Assembly: GCA_946061495.1 (NCBI GenBank)
Contig: CAMGSV010000169.1
Coordinates: forward strand, 1-5,353
Direction: 5' to 3'
Source of the DNA: an uncultured Spirochaetales bacterium
GTDB lineage: Bacteria; Spirochaetota; Spirochaetia; Treponematales; Treponemataceae
Length of the DNA: 5,353 nucleotides
Shown here one piece after another: positions 1 to 4,766 of the stretch (position 1 is its first letter; each line of letters starts with the position of its first letter). The position numbers were made by a program, and so were the translations under genes. A model generated the notes under the pieces. The model did not search any database, was not told where the DNA came from, and worked only from the letters and a program-made list of their open reading frames with translations.

Positions 1-1
1 A

Positions 2-7
2 TATAAT
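2..7 (+). promoter_or_regulatory. Possible -10 element upstream of the Wzi-like gene
   Basis: The hexamer TATAAT at 2-7 is a perfect sigma-70/sigma-A -10 match at the edge of an A/T-rich stretch (1-40), in clear contrast to the GC-rich coding sequence downstream. The matching -35 would lie outside the window, so this cannot be confirmed. If real, transcription would start near 13-15 and give a leader of about 80-120 bases. That would make the open reading frame upstream of 95 a leader rather than coding sequence. A six-base match in A/T-rich DNA can easily be chance. Confidence 0.3.
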
Positions 8-94
8 ACAACATATTACATAAAAGACAAGCAAAGAACAGAAGAAGCTTGGTTCCGTCCTGTATCCAGATTCGGTCAATTTCCCCATCAATCC

Positions 95-1975
95 TTGTTT
101 TTGCCGGAACCACCGCCTACCCTTTATAAGGTGGAAGGAAACGGAAAAGCATCCGTCAGTGACACCCTGAATCACAGGGAAAAATCACCTCACTCCAATT
201 CAGGATGGTACAAGCCACTGCTCAAACTGCTGACTGCCCTTTCCTTCCTGTTCTTTGGATACGCAATCAGGCCAGCCTTTCCCGCCACCATCAACGACAC
301 CCAGCTCATCCGCCAGGACCACTGGGTCTACGATGCCATGGCCAAGCTCACCATGGAGGCCGCCATCGTCAACTTTACGGAGCGGAGCCCCCTCACCGTG
401 GGCGAGCTGAAATTCTACCTGGAAGAAATCGCCGGCTACCAGCTTTCCCCAGCGGGAGAAGCCTTGTACCAGCAGGTCCACAACTTTCTGTACACCAGCG
501 ATAACTGGTTCCAGGGCCTCCTGGCGGAGAAAACCGGCTTTTCTGACAGGGCCCTCGCCTTTTCCGCCGACTTGGTGCTCAATCCAGAGCTGTACTACAA
601 GAGCAATCCAGACATCAACTGGAGCCACACCTACTACTTTGTGGACAACCTTCTCACTGTTCCGGTGCGGCTCGGCATTTCCAATTATCTTTCCTTTGGG
701 GCCGACATATTCCTGGGGATGAACTATGCAGGGGCACAGCAAAACCACAATCTGAGCAACATTCCCATTCCAGATGCGGGCACCAGCACCCATGAATTCA
801 CCTGGCCCAGGTTCACCTACGGAGCGGCAGGAGCCACCTTCACCACCTGGGGAGTGAACGCCCTGGTGGGCAAGGAGGGCATGGCCATTGGACGGACTGA
901 AACTGGCAGCATCCTGTACAACTCCACCTTCGAGACGGACTCCTTCATCCAGCTCAACGCCTTCACCCGCAACTTCAAGTACAGCCTGGATACAGTGCAG
1001 GTGAGCAAGGACAAGTACCTGTACCTCCATCACTTTGACGTGCGGCTGTTCAAGAAGCTTCGGGTTGGGATGCTGGAGGGAAGCTTGGTTGACGGCCCCT
1101 TTGAGCTGCGATTCCTGAATCCATTCATGATCATGCACTCCTTTGCAGGCTGGACCCAATACAATACTCCTGCCGAAAATGAAATCTACGGCGAGGGCCA
1201 CTTCTGCGCCATCATGGCCTTTACCCTCGACTTCACCCCAATAAAAAATCTTCGGATTTATGGAATCTACAACCAGATTGAAATGCAGACTGCCGGGGAA
1301 AAGGAAAGCTTGATTGGCCAGTCCTACCCAGACAGCATCGGCGGACAGCTGGGAGTGGAATTCATCGTCCCGGACCGCCACAAGGGCTACTGGACAGTGG
1401 TTGCAGAGGGAGTCTACACCTCTCCCTTCCTGTACATCAAGCAGAGTCCCGACTGGTCCTTGGTGCGGGCCCGCAATGACGAGCTGAACAGCAGCAGGAA
1501 TCCCATCTACTCATGGATGGGCAGCCCTTTCGGCCCAGATACCATTGCAGGCTACCTGGGGGTGACCTACCGGCAGCCCGGCAGGTGGGGACTTGGCTTG
1601 AGCTACCTTTTTGCCGCCCAAGGAACGAACGACACCTCCCTTTTCGACAAAAAGAAAAAGACAGTGACTTTGGATGACGGTACAACAGGCGAATGGTACG
1701 ACTATTATCCCAGAGTACAAATCAATACCGGTACCGCCACGGAGGAAGAGGCCGCCGCCAGAGCCCGCTACATGGGACTCACCGGCACGGTGGAGTACCG
1801 CAACCAGCTGACCCTTTCCGGCAGCTACCACATCCTGGAAAACCTAAAAGTCAGCGGGAAGTGTGTCTACACATTCACCTTCAACAGCAGGAACGTGCCT
1901 GACAATTTCCAGCAGGGAGTGGAGCTGGCCCTAGCTATCACCTACAACCTGAACCCCAGCCGCTTCTGGAGGTGA
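95..1975 (+). CDS. Wzi-like capsule assembly / outer-membrane beta-barrel protein
   Basis: This is a 626-residue secreted protein that resembles the capsule-assembly Wzi family (outer-membrane beta-barrels that help anchor surface polysaccharide). A signal peptide is visible at about residues 38-64: lysines 40 and 44, a hydrophobic core (LLTALSFLFFGYAI) and a likely cleavage after AFPA. A short helical region follows (about 70-125, with HWVYDAMAKL). The rest is rich in alternating aromatic strands, Gly, Asn and Tyr typical of a barrel, with a Wzi-like stretch around ELRFLNPFMIMHSFAGW. It is longer than E. coli Wzi (about 480 residues). The start is doubtful: 95 is a TTG without a Shine-Dalgarno sequence, GTG at 131 is an alternative, and the frame stays open to base 2, so the true start may lie upstream. 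The last ten codons lie in a 37-bp direct repeat. The family assignment is by recognition, not search; another outer-membrane barrel family is possible. Confidence 0.65.
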   Translation: MFLPEPPPTLYKVEGNGKASVSDTLNHREKSPHSNSGWYKPLLKLLTALSFLFFGYAIRPAFPATINDTQLIRQDHWVYDAMAKLTMEAAIVNFTERSPLTVGELKFYLEEIAGYQLSPAGEALYQQVHNFLYTSDNWFQGLLAEKTGFSDRALAFSADLVLNPELYYKSNPDINWSHTYYFVDNLLTVPVRLGISNYLSFGADIFLGMNYAGAQQNHNLSNIPIPDAGTSTHEFTWPRFTYGAAGATFTTWGVNALVGKEGMAIGRTETGSILYNSTFETDSFIQLNAFTRNFKYSLDTVQVSKDKYLYLHHFDVRLFKKLRVGMLEGSLVDGPFELRFLNPFMIMHSFAGWTQYNTPAENEIYGEGHFCAIMAFTLDFTPIKNLRIYGIYNQIEMQTAGEKESLIGQSYPDSIGGQLGVEFIVPDRHKGYWTVVAEGVYTSPFLYIKQSPDWSLVRARNDELNSSRNPIYSWMGSPFGPDTIAGYLGVTYRQPGRWGLGLSYLFAAQGTNDTSLFDKKKKTVTLDDGTTGEWYDYYPRVQINTGTATEEEAAARARYMGLTGTVEYRNQLTLSGSYHILENLKVSGKCVYTFTFNSRNVPDNFQQGVELALAITYNLNPSRFWR

Positions 1976-1977
1976 AA
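1941..1977 (+). repeat. 37-bp direct repeat, copy 1 (3' end of the Wzi-like gene)
   Basis: This copy is identical over 37 bases to 2688-2724, and the bases on both sides differ. It encodes the C-terminal peptide YNLNPSRFWR and the TGA stop of the Wzi-like protein, plus two bases beyond. The period between the copies is 747 bp, and the interval holds just the toxin-antitoxin pair. A 37-bp exact match in one window is far beyond chance, so the copies share a recent origin. Confidence 0.97.
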
Positions 1978-2025
1978 GCCGTGTCTTGAACCTCCTGCCC
2001 AGTCCTAGCGAAAGCTGTCATTCTA

Positions 2026-2034
2026 TGGTACACT
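2026..2034 (+). promoter_or_regulatory. Candidate extended -10 promoter of the toxin-antitoxin pair
   Basis: TGG followed by TACACT (2029-2034) fits an extended -10 element (TGn plus a TATAAT-like hexamer, 4 of 6 matches). The best -35 at 17-bp spacing (TAGCGA, 2006-2011) is poor, as is usual for extended -10 promoters. Transcription would begin near 2040, leaving a very short leader of about 12 bases that barely contains the ribosome-binding site. This is a weak prediction. Confidence 0.3.
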
Positions 2035-2041
2035 TATGAAC

Positions 2042-2048
2042 AGGAGGT
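2042..2048 (+). promoter_or_regulatory. Strong ribosome-binding site of the antitoxin gene
   Basis: AGGAGGT is a near-full match to the anti-Shine-Dalgarno sequence, with four to five bases before the ATG at 2053. It fixes the antitoxin start. It is much stronger than anything in front of the toxin gene, consistent with more antitoxin than toxin being made. Confidence 0.85.
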
Positions 2049-2052
2049 TTCT

Positions 2053-2286
2053 ATGAGCATTGCCTTGCTGGAGCAAAAGATGCAGACATTGCCAGAACAA
2101 TATCTGGAAAAAATAGCCCACTACATAGATTTCCTTGTCTATGAAGCCCAAAGGGAACGGAATGTCTTGCAGGCATTCAATGAGACCTGTCAGCACGCCC
2201 AACAGTGGGCAACGGACGTTGGGTTTACAGAAGATGACCTATCCCAGATCATACAGGAAAGCCGAGGGGAGAAATCCTTGCCTTGA
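2053..2286 (+). CDS. Antitoxin-like protein of a PIN-toxin TA pair
   Basis: This is a 77-residue acidic, helical protein. Its N-terminal part (LLEQKMQTLPEQYLEKIAHY and following IDFLVYEAQ) resembles the small DUF2281-like or VapB-like antitoxins whose genes often precede PIN toxins. Its tail (FTEDDLSQIIQESRGEK) matches the usual charged helix that wraps the toxin partner. The role is inferred mainly from position and architecture: a strong Shine-Dalgarno sequence, ATG start, small size, and a TTGA overlap with the toxin start. Such antitoxins normally neutralise the toxin and repress their own promoter as a complex. No clear ribbon-helix-helix or AbrB DNA-binding domain can be read, so self-repression is uncertain. 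Base composition is more A/T-rich than in the neighbouring genes, suggesting acquisition. Confidence 0.7.
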   Translation: MSIALLEQKMQTLPEQYLEKIAHYIDFLVYEAQRERNVLQAFNETCQHAQQWATDVGFTEDDLSQIIQESRGEKSLP

Positions 2287-2699
2287 AAATTGTTCTCGAT
2301 ACGAACGTAGTCATATCAGCGTTGTTTTTTGGCGGAAAAACCCAAGACCTCCTTCAGCTCGTTATCGGTAAAACCTTAGATGCCTACGCCTCCCCTTCCA
2401 TCATTGAAGAATATACCGAGGTCATGGAGCGCATTGCAAAGAAATATCCCCGAAAAAAAGGAAATTTTTCCCTTCAATGCATTCTGCCAAGCTTCCAACT
2501 TGTATATCCTGCTCAGCACCTCACAGTATGCCGGGATTCAGATGACAATAAATTCATTGAATGTGCCATAGAAGCGGGCTGCCAATATATCATCAGCGGG
2601 GATGACGACCTGTTATCATTGAGGCAGATTGGCTCCACAGAAGTTGTCACCGTTTCAGATTTTTTCTTCCGGCTCAACGACACGCCGCCTACAACCTGA
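2283..2699 (+). CDS. PIN-domain toxin (putative ribonuclease) of a TA pair
   Basis: This is a 138-residue PIN-domain protein of the 'putative toxin-antitoxin system toxin component, PIN family' type. PIN toxins are Mg2+/Mn2+-dependent ribonucleases, many cutting tRNA or rRNA. The expected acidic residues are visible: D6 in VLDTNVVISAL, E43 in the SIIEEY helix, D88 in the RDSDDNKF motif, and D107 in the ISGDDDLL motif. The protein therefore looks catalytically intact. It starts at TTG 2283, which overlaps the antitoxin stop (TTGA), implying translational coupling and low output. The last residues, P-T-T, and the stop codon are read from the 37-bp repeat, so the native tail may have been replaced. 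The PIN core is complete by about residue 129 (VTVSDFFF), so activity is probably kept. The RNA target cannot be told from sequence. Confidence 0.85.
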   Translation: MKIVLDTNVVISALFFGGKTQDLLQLVIGKTLDAYASPSIIEEYTEVMERIAKKYPRKKGNFSLQCILPSFQLVYPAQHLTVCRDSDDNKFIECAIEAGCQYIISGDDDLLSLRQIGSTEVVTVSDFFFRLNDTPPTT

Positions 2700-2724
2700 A
2701 CCCCAGCCGCTTCTGGAGGTGAAA
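2688..2724 (+). repeat. 37-bp direct repeat, copy 2 (toxin 3' end to rib promoter)
   Basis: This is the second perfect copy of 1941-1977. In the Wzi frame it still encodes YNLNPSRFWR and a TGA stop (2720-2722) but has no Wzi gene body in front. In the toxin frame it supplies the final three codons and the stop. It ends only three bases before the -35 hexamer of the rib promoter. This fits copy 2 being the original 3' end of the Wzi-like gene next to rib, with the TA pair inserted between. Confidence 0.97.
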
Positions 2725-2727
2725 ACC

Positions 2728-2756
2728 TTGACAGTTCATATTCTCTTGATTATATT
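2728..2756 (+). promoter_or_regulatory. Near-consensus sigma-A promoter of the rib operon
   Basis: TTGACA (2728-2733) and TATATT (2751-2756) are separated by exactly 17 bases. The -35 is perfect and the -10 is 5 of 6. The predicted start is near G2761-G2763, giving a leader of about 146 bases that contains a hairpin and the FMN riboswitch before ribD. Strong constitutive initiation with control left to the riboswitch is the usual arrangement for riboflavin operons. Confidence 0.85.
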
Positions 2757-2763
2757 GTAGGTG

Positions 2764-2789
2764 TTGATTTGGGAGTCCTCCCAAGTTGA
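2764..2789 (+). other. Palindromic hairpin at the 5' end of the rib leader
   Basis: TTGGGAG (2769-2775) and CTCCCAA (2778-2784) form a perfect inverted repeat around two bases. As RNA it can extend outward with A-U and G-U pairs to about 11 base pairs (2764-2774 with 2779-2789). An alternative outer stem pairs TTGATT (2764-2769) with AATCAA (2789-2794). There is no following T-run, so it is not an intrinsic terminator. It lies at about +2 to +27 of the predicted transcript. It could be a 5' stabilising hairpin or a DNA operator just downstream of the promoter. Confidence 0.65.
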
Positions 2790-2795
2790 ATCAAA

Positions 2796-2905
2796 CGTCT
2801 TCAGGGCAGGATGAAAGTTCCTACCGGTGGTACAGCCCACGAGCCGCAAGGCATGATTCGGTGCAACTCCGAAGCCGACAGTTACAGTCTGGATGAAAGA
2901 AGGTG
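2796..2905 (+). promoter_or_regulatory. FMN riboswitch (RFN element) controlling ribD
   Basis: This is an aptamer that binds flavin mononucleotide. The conserved blocks are present: AGGGCAGGATGAAA (2803-2816), CCTACCGGTGG (2820-2830) and GCCGACAGTTACAGTCTGG (2874-2892) followed by ATGAAAGA. The helices can be traced: P1 2796-2802 with 2899-2905 (seven pairs including two G-U); P2 GGGC 2804-2807 with GCCC 2835-2838; a short hairpin AGG/CCT (2808-2810/2820-2822); a minimal GCC-GCAA-GGC hairpin (2843-2852); TTCGG 2857-2861 with CCGAA 2869-2873; and GAC/GTC (2877-2879/2887-2889). The 3' strand of P1 includes the ribD Shine-Dalgarno sequence, so FMN binding should block translation directly. No terminator or separate expression platform lies between the aptamer and ribD. 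Confidence 0.96.
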
Positions 2906-2906
2906 G
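2900..2906 (+). promoter_or_regulatory. ribD ribosome-binding site inside the riboswitch P1 helix
   Basis: AAGGTGG pairs with the 16S 3' end (AGGTG core) and ends two bases before ATG 2909; the AAGG part is five bases away. Six of its seven bases are the 3' strand of P1, so ribosome binding and the closed aptamer are mutually exclusive. The site selects ATG 2909 over the in-frame GTG at 2903, which lies within P1 itself. Confidence 0.8.
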
Positions 2907-2908
2907 AT

Positions 2909-4024
2909 ATGAATACACAAGATGCAGAATACATGAGGCTGGCCATCAGCCTTGCCCGCAAGGGAATAGGACGGGTGAACCCCAATCCCCTGGTGGGAGC
3001 CGTCATCGTGAAGGACGGTGCCATCATCGGCCAGGGCTACCACCAACAGTACGGCGGACTCCATGCGGAGCGCAACGCCCTGGCCAGCTGCACCACCGCT
3101 CCCCAGGGAGCCACCATCTACGTCACCCTGGAGCCCTGCTGTCACCACGGAAAGAATCCCCCCTGCACCGAAGCCCTCATCCAGGCAGGCATCAGCCGAG
3201 TGGTGGTGGGCTCCTCCGATCCCAACCCCCTGGTGGCAGGCAAGGGCATCGCCCAGCTGCGGGCCGCCGGCATCCAGGTTGACGAAGGTGTCCTGCAGGC
3301 TGAATGCGATGCCATCAACGCCATTTTCTTCCATTACATCACCACCGGGCGGCCCTACGTTGCTCTGAAATACGCCATGAGCGCCGACGGAAAGATTGCC
3401 TGCCACAACGGCGCCTCCCGCTGGATTACCGGGGAGCAGGCCCGCCGTCATGCCCACCAGCTGCGGAACCAGTACGCCGCCATCATGGTGGGAGTGGGCA
3501 CTGCCCTTGCCGACGATCCGGAGCTTACCTGCCGGCTCCACGGTGGCACCAATCCCCTTCGGATTGTCTGCGACAGCCAGCTGCGCACGCCCCTGTCCTC
3601 CAAGCTGGTGACCACCGCCGCCCAGGTTCCCACCGTCATCGCCACCTGTAGCCAAGATGTCAGCCGCCACCAGTCCTATCTTGATGCCGGTTGCCAGGTG
3701 TGGTTCCTACCAGAAAAAAATGGGCGGGTGAGTTTGGAAGCCCTGCTGGTTCGGCTTGGTGAACAGAAGATTGACAGCCTGCTGGTGGAGGGTGGCGGTC
3801 AGCTGAACTGGTCACTGCTGGAGGCGGGGCTGGTGCAGAAGGTGTACCGGTACATCGCCCCGAAAATTCTCGGCGGCACCGCCAAGTCCCCGGTGGAAGG
3901 CCACGGCGTGGACAACCCCCAGCAGGCATTCATGCTGGCACCGGGAAGGGTCTTTCGGCTGGGGGACGACCTACTCATCGAAAGCGAGATTGACAGGAGA
4001 GGAACGTCATGTTCACAGGAATAG
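2909..4024 (+). CDS. ribD: Bifunctional riboflavin biosynthesis protein RibD
   Basis: RibD carries out two cytosolic steps after GTP cyclohydrolase II. It deaminates 2,5-diamino-6-ribosylamino-4(3H)-pyrimidinone 5'-phosphate, then uses NADPH to reduce the ribosyl side chain. From ATG 2909 it is 371 residues, a normal length. The N-terminal deaminase domain (about 1-146) shows NPNPLVGAVIVKDG and the zinc site: H52-A-E54 with E54 as proton shuttle, C77 in EPCCHHG, and C86 in PPC. The C-terminal reductase domain (about 148-365) shows PYVALKYAMSADGKIA, the RWITG motif, VGVGTALADDPELT, and LLVEGGGQLNWSLLEAGL. Alignment to the familiar RibD N-terminus supports the ATG over the upstream GTG. The gene is controlled by the FMN riboswitch that overlaps its ribosome-binding site, and it overlaps ribE by 16 bases. 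Both active sites look intact. Confidence 0.96.
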   Translation: MNTQDAEYMRLAISLARKGIGRVNPNPLVGAVIVKDGAIIGQGYHQQYGGLHAERNALASCTTAPQGATIYVTLEPCCHHGKNPPCTEALIQAGISRVVVGSSDPNPLVAGKGIAQLRAAGIQVDEGVLQAECDAINAIFFHYITTGRPYVALKYAMSADGKIACHNGASRWITGEQARRHAHQLRNQYAAIMVGVGTALADDPELTCRLHGGTNPLRIVCDSQLRTPLSSKLVTTAAQVPTVIATCSQDVSRHQSYLDAGCQVWFLPEKNGRVSLEALLVRLGEQKIDSLLVEGGGQLNWSLLEAGLVQKVYRYIAPKILGGTAKSPVEGHGVDNPQQAFMLAPGRVFRLGDDLLIESEIDRRGTSCSQE

Positions 4025-4671
4025 TTGAGGAAATCGGCACCCTGAAGGCTGTCCAGAAGGGGCGTCATTCCGCAGTTCTACGTATTCAAGCCAGGAAAAT
4101 ACTTGAAGATGTCCACATTGGAGACAGCATCGCCGTCAACGGCATCTGCCTCACGGTGACGGAATTCTCCCAAACTGAATTCGCCGCCGACGTGATGCAC
4201 GAAACCCTGAACCGCACCAACCTGGGGCAGCTCCAGCAGGGCAGCCCCGTGAATCTGGAGCGTGCCATGGCGGCCAACGGACGTTTCGGCGGCCACATCG
4301 TCTCCGGCCACGTGGACGGCGTAGGCACCATCGCCACCATCACTCGTGACGACAACGCCATCTGGTACACCATTTCCACCGCCCCGGAAATCCTCCGCTA
4401 CATCGTGGAAAAGGGTTCCATCACTATCGATGGCACCAGCCTCACGGTGGCCAGGGTGGACAGCACCAGCTTTGCCATCTCCGCCATTCCCCACACGGTG
4501 GCCGTCACCATTTTGGGGCGGAAAAAGGTGGGGGACCAGGTGAATCTGGAAAACGACATCATCGGGAAGTACGTGGAAAAGCTCATGCAGGGAGGCAGTC
4601 AGTCCAGTGGGACTGTCGAACCGAAAAAAGGCGGCATCACCATGGATTTCTTGGCCGCCAACGGCTTCTAG
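4009..4671 (+). CDS. ribE: Riboflavin synthase (alpha subunit)
   Basis: Riboflavin synthase dismutates two molecules of 6,7-dimethyl-8-ribityllumazine into riboflavin plus the pyrimidine precursor, working as a trimer. The protein has 220 residues, the usual size. It has the hallmark N-terminus MFTGIVEEIG and two lumazine-binding repeats. The first carries GDSIAVNGICLTVT (38-51). The second begins at FGGHIVSGHVDG (93-104) and carries KGSITIDGTSLTVA (135-148). A C-terminal trimerisation helix follows (about 188-200), and the tail ends MDFLAANGF. The start is certain: the purine-rich AGGAGAGGA (3995-4003) precedes ATG 4009 by five bases. The start lies inside ribD, so the two genes are probably translationally coupled and share riboswitch control. 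In B. subtilis nomenclature this is ribE; in E. coli it has been called ribC or ribE. Confidence 0.96.
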   Translation: MFTGIVEEIGTLKAVQKGRHSAVLRIQARKILEDVHIGDSIAVNGICLTVTEFSQTEFAADVMHETLNRTNLGQLQQGSPVNLERAMAANGRFGGHIVSGHVDGVGTIATITRDDNAIWYTISTAPEILRYIVEKGSITIDGTSLTVARVDSTSFAISAIPHTVAVTILGRKKVGDQVNLENDIIGKYVEKLMQGGSQSSGTVEPKKGGITMDFLAANGF

Positions 4672-4682
4672 CCAGGGAGCAA

Positions 4683-4746
4683 GGATTCAGTCCGGCGAAA
4701 GCCGGTGGAACATAGATTTTGTCGGGGCGGAAGGAATCCCGACCAC
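4683..4746 (+). other. Structured spacer between ribE and ribBA
   Basis: The 95-base gap (4672-4766) can form two solid hairpins: CCGGC-GAAA-GCCGG (4692-4705, with a GNRA tetraloop) and GTCGGG/CCCGAC (4721-4726/4738-4743). A GTG/CAC pair (4705-4707/4744-4746, competing with hairpin 1 at 4705) could close around the second. A competing helix, GGATTC 4683-4688 with GAATCC 4734-4739, overlaps the second hairpin, so two folds exclude each other. No T-run follows, so it is not an intrinsic terminator. The ribBA ribosome-binding site AAGGAG (4754-4759) lies just downstream. I do not recognise it as a known riboswitch class. Confidence 0.55.
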
Positions 4747-4766
4747 AGGATACAAGGAGAGCAGCA

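Larger units (their letters stand above)
1989..2049 (+). repeat. 9-bp inverted repeat covering the antitoxin Shine-Dalgarno sequence
   Basis: The arm AACCTCCTG at 1989-1997 is the exact reverse complement of CAGGAGGTT at 2041-2049, which contains the antitoxin ribosome-binding site. The loop is about 43 bases and contains a small hairpin, AGC-GAAA-GCT (2007-2016). A transcript that starts upstream, for example read-through from the Wzi-like gene, could hide the Shine-Dalgarno sequence. One that starts at the proposed promoter near 2040 would lack the left arm. The base identity is certain; the function is inferred and could be coincidence. Confidence 0.45.

Noticed and set aside
205..504. ATG-started frame inside the Wzi-like gene (99 codons)
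   Set aside because: It has no Shine-Dalgarno sequence and an R/H/P/G-rich shadow composition, and it overlaps the signal peptide coding region in another frame. It is kept only as a possible sign of a frameshift.
46..1091. Repeated AAGCTTGGTT at 46-55 and 1082-1091
   Set aside because: Only ten bases, with no shared flanks or structural context; compatible with chance.
200..1381. Long minus-strand open frame (393 codons) opposite the Wzi-like gene
   Set aside because: It lies wholly inside a gene with a clear signal peptide and barrel-like sequence. Its translation is low-complexity G/V/H/Q-rich, typical of the antisense of GC-rich coding DNA.
95..2699. Functional link between the Wzi-like gene, TA pair and riboflavin genes as one defence or surface system
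   Set aside because: Each unit has its own apparent control signals. The TA pair looks inserted, and the rib operon begins with its own promoter, so adjacency alone does not support a joint system.
1978..2724. Insertion sequence or integron cassette carrying the TA pair
   Set aside because: There is no transposase, integrase, terminal inverted repeats or attC-like structure. The flanking repeat is direct, 37 bp long and derived from coding sequence, unlike a normal IS target duplication.
2764..2789. Leader hairpin as an intrinsic terminator for the toxin transcript
   Set aside because: No T-run follows the stem, and it lies just downstream of a near-consensus promoter at the start of the riboswitch leader.
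2882..3670. Minus-strand open frame (262 codons) opposite ribD
   Set aside because: Its product is Gly/Ala/Val/His-rich shadow sequence, whereas the + strand encodes a complete RibD with all motifs. It would also run through the riboswitch.
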